From: an uncultured bacterium
Lineage (GTDB): Bacteria > Bacteroidota > Bacteroidia > Bacteroidales > Bacteroidaceae
Length of the DNA: 48,247 nt
Assembly: GCA_945829425.1 (NCBI GenBank)
Contig: CALZUQ010000018.1
Coordinates: forward strand, 1 to 48,247
Direction of reading: 5' to 3'
Shown piece by piece: positions 17,118 through 26,535 of this stretch. Positions within the stretch are counted from its first letter, which is position 1. Each line of letters starts with the position of its first letter. Made by a program: the position numbers and the translations under genes. A model generated the notes under the pieces. That model saw nothing but the letters and a program-made list of their open reading frames with translations. It did no database searches and was not told where the DNA came from.

Positions 17118-18926
17118 TTACATCCTCTCAGGTACCTCAATGCCGAGCAATGTCATACCGTTGCGTATGTTCTTAGCCACGTTTCGTGCTAAGAGCAGGC
17201 GGAATTTCTTCTGCTCTTCCGTCTCAGCGTTGAGAATGCTGTAGTCGTGGTAGAATTGGTTGAACTGTTTTGTGAGTTCGTAGCAATAGTTTGAGATGCC
17301 GGAAGGGCTATAGTCTTTTCCTGCCTGTGCCACGGCAGCACTGTATTCTGAGATTTTTTGTATGAGGTCTATCTCCTTTTGTGCGAGAGCTGTGTCGGTA
17401 GCCTCTGCCACAAGTCCCTGGGCTTCGGCTTTTCTCAATATTGAGCGAATACGTGCGTAGGTGTACTGTATGAAAGGTCCGGTATTTCCGTTGAAGTCTA
17501 TGGATTCCTCGGGGTTGAAGAGCATGTTCTTTCTTGCGTCGACCTTCAGGATGAAGTATTTCAACGCTCCGAGTCCCACTATCCGAGCCACCTCGTTGCG
17601 TTCCTCCTCTGTCATGTCATCGAATTTTCCCAATTCTTCACTCGTCTGTCGTGCCTCGTCTATCATGGCTGTCATGAGGTCGTCGGCATCTACCACAGTA
17701 CCTTCCCTTGACTTCATCTTGCCGTTCGGCAGTTCCACCATGCCGTAAGAGAAGTGTACAAGGTCTTTACCCCATTTGAAGCCCAGTTTGTCGAGGAGGA
17801 TGGAGAGCACCTGGAAGTGATAGTTCTGTTCATTGCCTACGACGTATATCATTTTGTCTATAGGGTAGTCCTGGAAGCGAAGCTTGGCTGTACCGATGTC
17901 CTGAGTCATGTAAACAGACGTGCCGTCAGAGCGGAGCAGCAGTTTCTCGTCAAGTCCCTCTGAGGTAAGGTCTGCCCATACAGAGTTGTCTTCGCGACGA
18001 TAGAAGAAGCCTTTTTCCAATCCTTCCTCAACCTTTTCCTTGCCTTCGAGGTACGTGTCCGACTCGTAATATATCTTGTCGAACCCGACCCCCATCATCT
18101 TGTATGTCTCGTCGAAACCAGCATATACCCATTCGTTCATCTTTGACCAAAGGGCGCGTACCTCCGGGTCGTTGTTCTCCCATTTCACCAGCATGTCGTG
18201 TGCTTCGACAATAAGTGGAGCCTCGCGCTTTGCCCTTTCTTCTGCACTCTCTGCATCAATGCCTTCGCTGATGAGGCGTTCTTTTATCTCCTTTACCTCT
18301 TCACGGTAGTGCTTGTCAAAAGCCACGTAATAGTCGCCTATGAGGTGGTCGCCTTTTTTTCCTGATGTCTCCGGTGTTTCTCTGTTGCCCCATTTCAGCC
18401 ATGCCAGCATTGACTTGCATATATGTATGCCTCTGTCGTTCACTATGTTTGTCTTCACGACTTTGTTTCCGTTAGCTTGCATAATCTGTGCTAATGACCA
18501 ACCGAGAAGGTTGTTGCGCACATGGCCGAGGTGCAGCGGCTTGTTGGTGTTTGGTGACGAATATTCTATCATCACGAGAGGAGCGTCAGCCTCTGCTTTC
18601 TTCTCTCCGTAATGCTCGTCGCTGTCTATTTCCGACAACAGTCCTCGCCATGCCTCGTCTGAAATGCATAGGTTCAGGAAGCCTTTCACAACGTTGTATG
18701 CGCTTACCACTCCACTGTGTGCTACGAGATATTCTCCTATCTCGCCACCTACTGCCTCTGGAGCTTTTTTAGCGGCTTTCACAAAGGGAAAAGTCACGAG
18801 GGTCAGGTTTCCCTCAAACTCACTGCGTGTCTTCTGAAGTTGTAACATCTTCTCTGTGGCATCAAGGCCATAGAGCTCTTTTACTGCCTGTTGGGCAGCC
18901 TTCTGGATTTTCTGTTCTATAGTCAT
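17118..18926 (-). CDS. argS: Arginyl-tRNA synthetase
   Basis: This class I synthetase charges tRNA-Arg. The chosen start gives MTIEQKIQKAAQQAV and 602 residues, the usual family length. An in-frame Met 19 codons earlier (18983) would add a Lys/Arg-rich leader not expected for ArgS. Seen in order are the N-terminal Add-1 domain, the HIGH-type motif PLHLGHVRNN (residues 130-139), the KMSKS-type loop GKMKSREGTVV near residue 400, and the C-terminal anticodon-binding helical domain ending GIEVPERM. A full consensus promoter (19023-19053) lies about 100 bases upstream. Confidence 0.96.
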   Translation of the reverse strand: MTIEQKIQKAAQQAVKELYGLDATEKMLQLQKTRSEFEGNLTLVTFPFVKAAKKAPEAVGGEIGEYLVAHSGVVSAYNVVKGFLNLCISDEAWRGLLSEIDSDEHYGEKKAEADAPLVMIEYSSPNTNKPLHLGHVRNNLLGWSLAQIMQANGNKVVKTNIVNDRGIHICKSMLAWLKWGNRETPETSGKKGDHLIGDYYVAFDKHYREEVKEIKERLISEGIDAESAEERAKREAPLIVEAHDMLVKWENNDPEVRALWSKMNEWVYAGFDETYKMMGVGFDKIYYESDTYLEGKEKVEEGLEKGFFYRREDNSVWADLTSEGLDEKLLLRSDGTSVYMTQDIGTAKLRFQDYPIDKMIYVVGNEQNYHFQVLSILLDKLGFKWGKDLVHFSYGMVELPNGKMKSREGTVVDADDLMTAMIDEARQTSEELGKFDDMTEEERNEVARIVGLGALKYFILKVDARKNMLFNPEESIDFNGNTGPFIQYTYARIRSILRKAEAQGLVAEATDTALAQKEIDLIQKISEYSAAVAQAGKDYSPSGISNYCYELTKQFNQFYHDYSILNAETEEQKKFRLLLARNVAKNIRNGMTLLGIEVPERM

Positions 18927-19022
18927 TTGTTCTCTTTTGTTTTTCTTTCTTGCAAGAAACGTAGTTTTGTCTTTCCATGACAAAAAATACTGTCCTTGAT
19001 CGTCTCACTGTCTATTCGTCTG

Positions 19023-19053
19023 CAAAATTAGCAAAAAAATCTTGAAAGGCAAA
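19023..19053 (-). promoter_or_regulatory. Bacteroidota promoter for argS
   Basis: On the minus strand TTTG (19050-19053) is followed after 19 bases by TAATTTTG (19023-19030). This is an excellent match to the TTTG/TAnnTTTG promoter of Bacteroidota sigma-70-type (SigABfr) polymerase. Confidence 0.75.
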
Positions 19054-19128
19054 GGAAACAGCCCCATAACCGTATTTCCCTTGTTGTTTTTTTATCCAAA
19101 ATCATGGAAAAGAGTGTATGAAACATTC

Positions 19129-19683
19129 TTACCGATGTTCCGACGACACTTTGATGCTGTCGAGCAATGTGCCAACCTTCTCGCTCATGACAGTGCTGAG
19201 CAGCACCTTTCCGTCAGGTGAAACGACGACGAGGGAAGGTATCCACTTCAGTCCGTAAACTTTTGCTACATCAGACTCTCGCATTTTCTTCAGTTCGCTG
19301 CATTGTGGGTATGTGATGCCATGCTTGGCAATGGCGTCACGCCAACGTTGGATGTCAGTGTCAAAGGAAACCCCGAGGAACTCTACTCCCTCAGCATGGT
19401 GTTTCTCATACAATGTCTTAACCATCGGTATGTCACGCAGACAATCAGGACACCACGAAGCCCAGAAGTCTATAACCACATAGCTTCCCTTGAAATCGGA
19501 CAATGACATCTTTTTGCCCTCGGGGGTGGTAAGGGTGAAGTCTGGTGCTGTGCTGCCTGCCGCTATCAGCTCTGTGGCGTATTTCGCATCGAGGTCTTCC
19601 TGTGCAAGACATGTCCCGTGACATGTCATGAGGAGCATCATGCTTACAATCAGAGTCCTGATATAAAGATATTCTTTCTTCAT
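19129..19683 (-). CDS. TlpA-like periplasmic thiol-disulfide oxidoreductase
   Basis: This 184-residue thioredoxin-fold protein has an N-terminal signal peptide (MKKEYLYIRTLIVSMMLLM...), the strand DFTLTTPEGKKMSLSDFKG, the active site WASWCPDC with C78 and C81, and the cis-Pro segment WIPSLVVV. It belongs to the AhpC-TSA/TlpA/ResA group that reduces or oxidises envelope protein cysteines. The start at MKKEYLY is preferred because an in-frame Met 13 codons earlier would put charged residues before the signal peptide. It has its own promoter at 19712-19742 and is divergent from the DUF6242 gene. Confidence 0.9.
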   Translation of the reverse strand: MKKEYLYIRTLIVSMMLLMTCHGTCLAQEDLDAKYATELIAAGSTAPDFTLTTPEGKKMSLSDFKGSYVVIDFWASWCPDCLRDIPMVKTLYEKHHAEGVEFLGVSFDTDIQRWRDAIAKHGITYPQCSELKKMRESDVAKVYGLKWIPSLVVVSPDGKVLLSTVMSEKVGTLLDSIKVSSEHR

Positions 19684-19711
19684 AATTTCGTTTTTGTTCG
19701 CTTTTTCTTCG

Positions 19712-19742
19712 CAAAAGTACATAAATCTTTTTGTATTACAAA
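19712..19742 (-). promoter_or_regulatory. Bacteroidota promoter for the TlpA-like gene
   Basis: The minus strand reads TTTG (19739-19742), 19 bases, then TACTTTTG (19712-19719). Both boxes match the consensus. The -7 box is 28 bases before the start codon. Confidence 0.75.
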
Positions 19743-19898
19743 GAATATTGCCTTGTTTTTTTATCTTTTTGTCTTTATAAGTTGTTTTTCTTGCTGATTA
19801 TTCGCTCTATTCACATAAAAGACCTTAAAAAATACGTTATTAATCTATAAATTCAATAATAAAAGAAGTGAAAAGACTTATTTTTCAATATTTCTCAT

Positions 19899-19906
19899 TA
19901 ATTTTG
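19899..19906 (+). promoter_or_regulatory. Bacteroidota -7 promoter element for the envelope biogenesis cluster
   Basis: TAATTTTG followed by C matches TAnnTTTG. Transcription would start near 19913. The expected -33 position holds only a T-rich run. Confidence 0.6.
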
Positions 19907-19918
19907 CAACAAATTTTT

Positions 19919-19967
19919 CGTCCCGTACAATATGGCAAAGCCATGTCGGGACGATTTTGCCATGTTG
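19919..19967 (+). promoter_or_regulatory. Leader RNA with two competing hairpins
   Basis: Structure 1 pairs CGTCCCG (19919-19925) with CGGGACG (19947-19953) and, inside it, ATGGC (19932-19936) with GCCAT (19940-19944) around an AAA loop. Structure 2 pairs 19928-19939 with 19956-19967 (12 pairs, one of them G-U). The two share bases and cannot coexist. The element begins within a few bases of the predicted transcript start, a layout that suits a switch or a 5'-end stabiliser. Confidence 0.5.
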
Positions 19968-20078
19968 AATGGGAATAAAAAAGAGAAACAAATCATACAC
20001 CAAACACGTGGTCGGCATGTAATAAGACTTTTCGCTGGATGCGGAAAACAATGCTCTCCCACAATATATTTTTTCTTG

Positions 20079-21458
20079 ATGGATAAAAGAAATCTTTTCA
20101 TTACACTAATCCTTGCCACACTGACTATGCTGACGTCTTGTCTCAGCGATGACAATCAGGAGGTGGTATACTATGACGATGCCGCAATAACGTCATTCTC
20201 TATAGGAACTTTGACACGCACGGTATACTCCAAGACAACAGCTGGAAAAGATACTGTAATAGAAAGCAGTTCGGACTATAGTGCTTATGCGTTCACCATT
20301 GACCATGACAACGGATATATTTACAACCTTGACTCACTGCCAACAAACGTTCACATAGACAAATGTTTGCCTACTGTTTACGCAAAGAACTCAGGATATG
20401 TGTACGTAAAGAACATTGACAATGACTCCCTGAAAGCTGTTGCAGCCGACAGTGTTGACTTCACAGTGCCAAGGGTGTTGCGATGCTATGCCAATGACGG
20501 TTCCTGGTATCGTGACTATACCGTTGAGGTTAGGGTCCACAAGGAAGCACAGGACTCGTTGTACTGGCAGGCAAAGGCCACACAGGAGGCGTTCAAAGGA
20601 CTTGAAGGGCTGCGTGGCATAGCTTTTCGTGATAAGTTGATAGCATACGGCATGGCAGACGGAAAGGGAAAAGCCTTCGTGACCAGTGCAAATGACGGAA
20701 ACACATGGACGGAACTTCCCTTGAAGACAGAAGGAGAGTTGAGCATGGTGACAAACGGTGTTGCGCTTTTCGCATTGTCTGCGAATGGAATGTTGTTCTC
20801 TTCGGAAGACGGGGAGAAATGGCAGGAGGTGGCACGACAGGAAGGACTCACAACCCTCATGGCGGCATCACGCTCAGAACTGTATGCTCTGTCGGCTGAC
20901 GGAAGAATGATGAAGTCAGCCTCGTTTGGAGTGTCATGGGTAGAGGATGAGCTCGAGGCAGGAAAGAATAATCTCCCGAAGCGTGACATAACAGGATTAA
21001 TGCTGCAGGCGAAGACAAATGCCGATGTCGACAAAGTGATACTGATAGGCAACAGAGGCGTTGAAGAGGATTCTACAGCTGTGGTATGGTCGAAAGTCGT
21101 AGACAACTCTTCCTCGGCATACAGCCAGAAATGGATGTACCAGCCTTTTACACAGGCTTCATGGCACAAGGCTCCTGCACTCGAAGCTCTCTGCGTAGTA
21201 TATTATGAAGGACGAATGCTGCTAATGGGCGGAAAAGGCATCGGGACATGCAAGGAAGAGCCCTATAGCAAGATACTTTCCTCTACCGACAATGGATTGA
21301 CATGGTATGCAGACGAGAGGTATTATATGCCTGAAGGCTTCTCATCGCTCTATGGCACATATGCTCTTGTAGCTGACAACGACAACCACCTATGGATTCT
21401 CTCTGGGGCTACAGGGCAGGTCTGGAGGGGCTATCTCAGTCAGTTGACTTGGAAATGA
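20079..21458 (+). CDS. DUF6242-type lipoprotein with BNR/Asp-box repeats
   Basis: The start MDKRNLFITLILATLTMLTSC gives a lipoprotein signal peptide with lipobox LTSC. The next residues LSDDN fit the acidic lipoprotein export signal used for surface display in Bacteroidota. The 459-residue protein has an N-terminal beta-sandwich-like domain (ITSFSIGTL..., VPRVLRCYANDGSWYRDYTV) and a C-terminal part with repeated Asp-box motifs such as SANDGNTW, SSEDGEKW and STDNGLTW, suggesting a beta-propeller. I recognise the family as DUF6242; its function is not known. It leads the gene cluster that contains uppS and bamA, so an envelope role is likely. In-frame Met codons upstream (from 19932) are inside the structured leader and are rejected. 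Confidence 0.85.
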   Translation: MDKRNLFITLILATLTMLTSCLSDDNQEVVYYDDAAITSFSIGTLTRTVYSKTTAGKDTVIESSSDYSAYAFTIDHDNGYIYNLDSLPTNVHIDKCLPTVYAKNSGYVYVKNIDNDSLKAVAADSVDFTVPRVLRCYANDGSWYRDYTVEVRVHKEAQDSLYWQAKATQEAFKGLEGLRGIAFRDKLIAYGMADGKGKAFVTSANDGNTWTELPLKTEGELSMVTNGVALFALSANGMLFSSEDGEKWQEVARQEGLTTLMAASRSELYALSADGRMMKSASFGVSWVEDELEAGKNNLPKRDITGLMLQAKTNADVDKVILIGNRGVEEDSTAVVWSKVVDNSSSAYSQKWMYQPFTQASWHKAPALEALCVVYYEGRMLLMGGKGIGTCKEEPYSKILSSTDNGLTWYADERYYMPEGFSSLYGTYALVADNDNHLWILSGATGQVWRGYLSQLTWK

Positions 21459-21573
21459 TGCCCGATGACGCATCACCAAGAGTGTATGTCACACCTCAAT
21501 GATGTGAAAAGAGAATATATATAAATAGGTGTAAGGAAAATCAGTTTATCCCACTTAACGAAAACCATCTCTC

Positions 21574-22260
21574 ATGTTTCGGAAACTTCTGACAATATCG
21601 CTTTTGACGTTTGCATTCATAGTGCCGGCTGAAGGACAAACAGAGTCGACATACAAAAGGGAGATAGGTGTGGGCGTAGGACTGACAACCTATCTCGGAG
21701 ACTTTAACGGCTCGCTGACAAAGGGTATGCAGCCACAGGTCAGTGCAATATACAAAAGGGTGTTTACGCCATACAGCGCACTGAAGTTTGACCTCGGATT
21801 TACGCAGATAAAGGGACGAAGCGGAAACTCTACGTCTTATTATCCTGACTACAGTACACAAGAGTATATATTTAAAAAGTCACTCTTCGACCTCAACGTA
21901 TCCTATGAGTACAACTTCTGGCCTTACGGAACAGGCAATGACTACCGTGGCGCAATACGTTTCACGCCATACATCACCATAGGACTCGGGACAACACTTG
22001 CCACAGGAGAGGGGAGTACGGCATTTACGGTAAACATGCCTATAGGTTTCGGAGTGAAATATAAGATAGCAAAACGCACAAATCTTGCAGTAGAATGGAC
22101 GTTCCACCCGTCACTGAGCGATAAGCTCGACGGCCTGGAGGCTCCTTACAATATCAAGAGTTCAGGAATGTTCAAAAATACAGACGTATACGCTACGTTG
22201 CGTGCCACGCTGACATACAGTTTTTCTGCAAACTGTCCTACATGTAACAAAGATTTCTAA
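21574..22260 (+). CDS. DUF6089-family outer-membrane beta-barrel protein
   Basis: The 228-residue protein has a signal peptide ending near AEGQ and then alternating amphipathic strands (GVGVGLTTYLGDFNG, YKRVFTPYSALKFDLGF, RFTPYITIGLGT, NMPIGFGVKYKI). It ends in an aromatic-rich strand and a tail with CPTC. This is the DUF6089 pattern, an eight-strand-type outer-membrane barrel found beside uppS and bamA in Bacteroidota. The CxxC pair near the C-terminus is unusual for an outer-membrane barrel and may form a disulfide. Its function is unknown. It follows the DUF6242 gene by 115 bases on the same strand. Confidence 0.85.
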   Translation: MFRKLLTISLLTFAFIVPAEGQTESTYKREIGVGVGLTTYLGDFNGSLTKGMQPQVSAIYKRVFTPYSALKFDLGFTQIKGRSGNSTSYYPDYSTQEYIFKKSLFDLNVSYEYNFWPYGTGNDYRGAIRFTPYITIGLGTTLATGEGSTAFTVNMPIGFGVKYKIAKRTNLAVEWTFHPSLSDKLDGLEAPYNIKSSGMFKNTDVYATLRATLTYSFSANCPTCNKDF

Positions 22261-22421
22261 TGATGGGTTAATATATTCGCTATGTAAAACGTCACCCCAT
22301 TATTAATAAGGTTTTGACGGTGGGAGACTTGTCCTCCGGACCCACTGACCAGAGGGAAGGAGTTTCCTTGAGCTTGCGAAAAATTAATAGAACAAAGCAT
22401 AACAATATTTCTTCTATATAT

Positions 22422-23150
22422 ATGGATAAAAACAATATGCCGCAACATATAGCCATTATCATGGACGGAAATGGCAGATGGGCAAAGGAAAAGGGTAAGC
22501 CGAGAACGTATGGGCATCAGGCAGGAGTGGATGCTATAACACGTATTGCCAGCGAGAGTGCAAGGATGGGCATAAAGTATGTGACATGCTATGCCTTCTC
22601 GACAGAAAACTGGAACAGACCTGACGATGAGGTGTCAGCACTCATGGGACTTGTTCTTACCGCATTGGAAGAAGAGATATTCATGAAGAACGACATCCGC
22701 TTCAACGTCATAGGCGACCGTTCCAGAATGCCGGACGACGTAAACCGGAAACTGCGGGAAGTTGAGGAGCATACCGCAAACAATAAACGCATGTTGCTTA
22801 CTGCTGCCTTGAGCTATTCCAGCCGCTGGGAGATAACTGATGCCATGAAGAAAATCGCTCAGGAGGTTAAAGACGGAAAGCTTGATGTCAACGAGATAAC
22901 CGACGATACTGTCGCAAAGCATCTACAGACATATAATATGCCTGATCCGGATTTGTTGATACGTACAGGAGGAGAGGAGCGAGTGTCAAACTATCTGCTT
23001 TGGCAGATAGCGTATTCAGAACTGTATTTCTGCGATACTTATTGGCCGGACTTCAGTGAGGACGATCTTCACAAGGCTATAGAAAGCTATCAGCAGCGTC
23101 AGAGAAGATACGGAAAGACAGGAGAACAGGTGGAGGGCACGGAAGAATGA
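22422..23150 (+). CDS. uppS: Isoprenyl transferase (undecaprenyl diphosphate synthase)
   Basis: UppS condenses isopentenyl diphosphate units onto farnesyl diphosphate to make the C55 lipid carrier for peptidoglycan and for the polysaccharide operon upstream. The signature [13 protein letters not shown] (catalytic D15) is at the N-terminus. STENWNRP and the C-terminal [20 protein letters not shown] complete the cis-prenyltransferase set. The start at 22422 gives 242 residues. Earlier in-frame Met codons would add 36 unconserved residues. Confidence 0.95.
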   Translation: MDKNNMPQHIAIIMDGNGRWAKEKGKPRTYGHQAGVDAITRIASESARMGIKYVTCYAFSTENWNRPDDEVSALMGLVLTALEEEIFMKNDIRFNVIGDRSRMPDDVNRKLREVEEHTANNKRMLLTAALSYSSRWEITDAMKKIAQEVKDGKLDVNEITDDTVAKHLQTYNMPDPDLLIRTGGEERVSNYLLWQIAYSELYFCDTYWPDFSEDDLHKAIESYQQRQRRYGKTGEQVEGTEE

Positions 23151-23306
23151 CAAGAAGCAATGTAATCAGTGTGTGACATGCCCTGAAGGAGGAAGAGAAA
23201 AAGGCAAAGATAGCAAACAGAATATATATAGTGTGAGTGACGCTGAGGAAGAGTAATGCACAAGGCTCTGATTCCGTAGCGTGACAGAAGAAAAAATATT
23301 ATCTTA

Positions 23307-25931
23307 ATGGGACTCTTAAAGAGAATAATACTCCTCATGTTGGCAATGACGCTATGGCATGATATGGCTGTGGCGCAGGACAAGATTGTCAATCCTGACA
23401 TCACATATGCGGGAAACCCCAAAGAAGTGACGATAGGCGGAATAAACATTACGGGCATAGAAGGATACGAGGACTATATGCTCCTGAGCATCTCTTCACT
23501 TGCCGTGGGACAGGAGATAACGCTACCGGGACAGGAGATAACAGATGCGGTAAAGAGATACTGGAGGCACGGGCTCTTTTCGGATGTCACGATATCCGCA
23601 GACTCGCTCGTCGGTGACAAGGTGTACCTGCATATATACCTCAAGGCTCTGCCGCGTGTGTCAAACATCAATTATCTCGGAGTGAAGAAAAGCGAGCGTG
23701 AAGACCTCGAAGAGAAGCTCGGACTGCTGAAAGGAGCGCAGATTACACCGAACATGCTCTCACGCGCTAAAGTATGGGCGAAGAAATATTTTGACGAGAA
23801 AGGTTTTAACAACGCAGAGATCAATATCCGGCAGCGTGACGATGTAGCAGAGAAAAACATGGTAATCCTTGATGTCGACATCGACAAAAAGGAGAAAATG
23901 AAGGTGCATAAGATAACCTTCGAAGGTAATGAGAAACTCTCGGACAGGAAGATGAAGGGTACGCTCTTCGGAGCAGGTGTCCTGAAGAAAATAAGTGAAG
24001 CAGGAAAATTGTATTCTTTCTTCAAGAAAAAGAAATTCACACCAGAGCGTTTCAAGGAAGCTAAGGAGAACATCATTGAGAAGTACAATGAGCTGGGATA
24101 CCGTGATGCAGCAATAGTTGCTGACAGCGTAACGTCATACGACAGCAAGCACGTTGATGTATATATAAAAGTTGTAGAAGGACAGAAATACTACATCCGA
24201 GACATAAAATGGGTGGGCAACACTGTCTACAATACCGATGTCCTGTCCAATATCCTCGGTATGGAGAAAGGGGATGTCTATAACCAGAAACATCTCTCCA
24301 AGCGTCTTACCGAAGATGAGGATGCTGTAGGAAACATGTATTGGAACAACGGATATATCTTCTATCGTCTTACACCTACCGAGGTGAATATTGTCGGAGA
24401 CTCCATAGACCTTGAGATGCGTATCGAGGAAGGACAGCAGGCGCATATCAATAAGGTAAGGATAAACGGCAACGACAGGGTTTACGAAAAGGTCATACGC
24501 CGAGAATTGCGTACAAAGCCTGGCGACCTCTTCTCAAAAGAGGCACTGACACGTACGGCACGTGAACTGGCATCTATGGGACATTTCGACCCGGAACAGA
24601 TACAACCTGATGTAAAACCGGACTATGAGAACGGAACGGTAGATGTCAACTGGGACCTCGTGTCGAAGTCCAATGACCAGGTGGAGCTGTCGCTTGGATG
24701 GGGACAGACAGGTGTCATAGGACGCGTGGGACTGAAGCTGAACAACTTCTCCATGGCCAACCTCTTCAACAAGAATAAGGAACACCGTGGGATAATGCCT
24801 ATTGGCGACGGAGAGGTGATGTCGCTCGGAGCACAGACAAACGGCACATACTATCAGTCGTACAACATAAGCTACTCTACAGGGTGGTTCGGAGGCAAGC
24901 GCCCTGTGCAGTTCAGTGTGGGAGCTTTCTTCTCACGACAGACAGACGTTTCGTCTACGTACTATAACAGTGCGTACATGAACAATTATTATAATTTCCT
25001 TGGCGGATATGGCAGTCTCGGAAACTATTACAACAACATAGAGAACTATTACGACCCGGACAAATACTTACAGCTCTTCGGAGCAAGCATAGGATGGGGT
25101 AAAAGACTACGCTGGCCTGATGATTTCTTCCAGCTCTCGGCATCGTTGTCGTATACAAGGTATATGCTCAGCAACTGGCGTTACTTCCTGATTACAACGG
25201 GTAACTGTAACAACCTCAACCTCAATCTCGCACTTACGAGAAGTTCTTCTGACAACCCCCTCTTCCCTCGTCATGGCTCAGAGTTCGAACTCTCTGTTTC
25301 TGTGACACCACCATGGTCGTTGTTCGACGGCAAGGATTACAAGAACCTTGCAAACAATCCACAGTCGCCTAACTACCAAAAAGAGCAGCAGGAGAAATAT
25401 AGGTGGATAGAGTATCACAAGTGGAAGTTCAAGTCAAAGACGTATACGGCACTCACTGGTGGACAGAAGTGCCTCGTACTCATGACACGTGTGGAACTCG
25501 GCGTTCTTGGCTCGTTCAACAAATACAAGAAATCACCTTTCGAGACATATTATATGGGTGGTGACGGTATGACGGGTTACTCTACGACATACGCAGAAGA
25601 GACAATAGGACTTAGAGGCTATGAGAACGGATCTCTCACACCTTACGGAGCGGCAGGATATGCCTATGACCGCTTTGCTGCAGAATTGCGATATCCTTTC
25701 CTCCTTGGAAACACAACGATATACGGACTCGCATTCGTGGAAGGTGGTAACGCATGGACCGACCCGAAGTATATGAACCCGTTCGAGATGAAACGCTCTG
25801 CCGGTGCCGGTATTCGCATCTTCTTGCCTATGGTCGGACTGATGGGTATTGACTGGGCTTACGGCTTCGACAAAGTATATGGAACGAAGGGAGGTTCTAA
25901 CTTCCACTTCATACTCGGACAAGAGTTTTAA
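23307..25931 (+). CDS. bamA: Outer-membrane protein assembly factor BamA
   Basis: BamA is the essential Omp85 insertase that folds beta-barrels into the outer membrane. The 874-residue protein has a signal peptide ending VAQD and about five POTRA domains (roughly residues 35-460), recognisable by repeats such as VNIKVVEGQKYYIRDIKWVG and GQQAHINKVRINGND. A 16-strand barrel (from about 480) follows, with the lid-loop motif GLRGYENGSL. One extracellular loop is very rich in Tyr and Asn (near residues 550-590). It is followed by three periplasmic chaperone genes that act in the same pathway. Confidence 0.95.
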   Translation: MGLLKRIILLMLAMTLWHDMAVAQDKIVNPDITYAGNPKEVTIGGINITGIEGYEDYMLLSISSLAVGQEITLPGQEITDAVKRYWRHGLFSDVTISADSLVGDKVYLHIYLKALPRVSNINYLGVKKSEREDLEEKLGLLKGAQITPNMLSRAKVWAKKYFDEKGFNNAEINIRQRDDVAEKNMVILDVDIDKKEKMKVHKITFEGNEKLSDRKMKGTLFGAGVLKKISEAGKLYSFFKKKKFTPERFKEAKENIIEKYNELGYRDAAIVADSVTSYDSKHVDVYIKVVEGQKYYIRDIKWVGNTVYNTDVLSNILGMEKGDVYNQKHLSKRLTEDEDAVGNMYWNNGYIFYRLTPTEVNIVGDSIDLEMRIEEGQQAHINKVRINGNDRVYEKVIRRELRTKPGDLFSKEALTRTARELASMGHFDPEQIQPDVKPDYENGTVDVNWDLVSKSNDQVELSLGWGQTGVIGRVGLKLNNFSMANLFNKNKEHRGIMPIGDGEVMSLGAQTNGTYYQSYNISYSTGWFGGKRPVQFSVGAFFSRQTDVSSTYYNSAYMNNYYNFLGGYGSLGNYYNNIENYYDPDKYLQLFGASIGWGKRLRWPDDFFQLSASLSYTRYMLSNWRYFLITTGNCNNLNLNLALTRSSSDNPLFPRHGSEFELSVSVTPPWSLFDGKDYKNLANNPQSPNYQKEQQEKYRWIEYHKWKFKSKTYTALTGGQKCLVLMTRVELGVLGSFNKYKKSPFETYYMGGDGMTGYSTTYAEETIGLRGYENGSLTPYGAAGYAYDRFAAELRYPFLLGNTTIYGLAFVEGGNAWTDPKYMNPFEMKRSAGAGIRIFLPMVGLMGIDWAYGFDKVYGTKGGSNFHFILGQEF

Positions 25932-25973
25932 ATTTCATAACCGTGATAACCTCACGTAAAAAAAAGACAAAAG

Positions 25974-26492
25974 ATGAAAAGACTGTTAATCATAACGCTC
26001 ATGACCTTAGCGGGATGCTGTGCGCTAAACGTACAGGCACAGAAGTTTGCTCTGCTTGACATGGAGTATGTCCTTAAGAATATACCTGCCTATGAAAGAG
26101 CCAATGAACAATTGTCCCAGATAAGCAAGAAATGGCAGGCTGAGGTCGAGGCTGTAAATAATGAGGCGGCAACATTATACAAAAACTACCAGAACGAGGT
26201 GGTCTTCCTCTCACAGGAACAGAAAAAAGCACGACAGGAGCAGATAATGAACAAGGAACTGGAGGCTGCCGAACTAAAAAAGAAATATTTCGGTCCAGAA
26301 GGAGAACTGTTTAAAAAAAGACAGGCGCTCATGACACCTATCCAGGACGAGATATATAATACGGTGAAGGAAATATCCGAGCTTCGTGGATACTCTCTCG
26401 TCATCGACCGTTCTGCTGACAACGGCATAATATACGGCTCGCCGAAGGTGGATATCTCTAACGAGGTGCTGCAAAAGTTGGGCTATCAATAG
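25974..26492 (+). CDS. Skp/OmpH-family periplasmic chaperone, copy 1
   Basis: The 172-residue protein has a signal peptide with LNVQAQ at the cleavage region, then the OmpH start KFALLDMEYVLKNIPAYERANEQL, a long charged helical hairpin (about residues 45-120) and the return strand YSLVIDRSADNGIIYG. Skp-type trimers hold unfolded outer-membrane proteins on the way to BamA. The gene starts 42 bases after bamA. It is one of three tandem paralogues here. Confidence 0.92.
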   Translation: MKRLLIITLMTLAGCCALNVQAQKFALLDMEYVLKNIPAYERANEQLSQISKKWQAEVEAVNNEAATLYKNYQNEVVFLSQEQKKARQEQIMNKELEAAELKKKYFGPEGELFKKRQALMTPIQDEIYNTVKEISELRGYSLVIDRSADNGIIYGSPKVDISNEVLQKLGYQ

Positions 26493-26535
26493 TACACGAA
26501 TAGGAAAAACAATAATAAAAACAAACAGAAAACAA

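Larger units (their letters stand above)
19684..20078. other. Divergent regulatory region with a structured leader
   Basis: This 395-bp gap holds back-to-back promoters: the minus-strand one for the TlpA-like gene and the plus-strand -7 box at 19899-19906. The plus-strand transcript begins near 19913 and has a leader of about 165 bases before the DUF6242 start at 20079. The leader begins with two mutually exclusive hairpins (19919-19967). No gene is supported here. Confidence 0.6.

Noticed and set aside
22261..22421. Possible riboswitch between the DUF6089 and uppS genes
   Set aside because: There is a GTGGG/CCCAC stem, but no conserved riboswitch core is recognisable and the pairing is weak.
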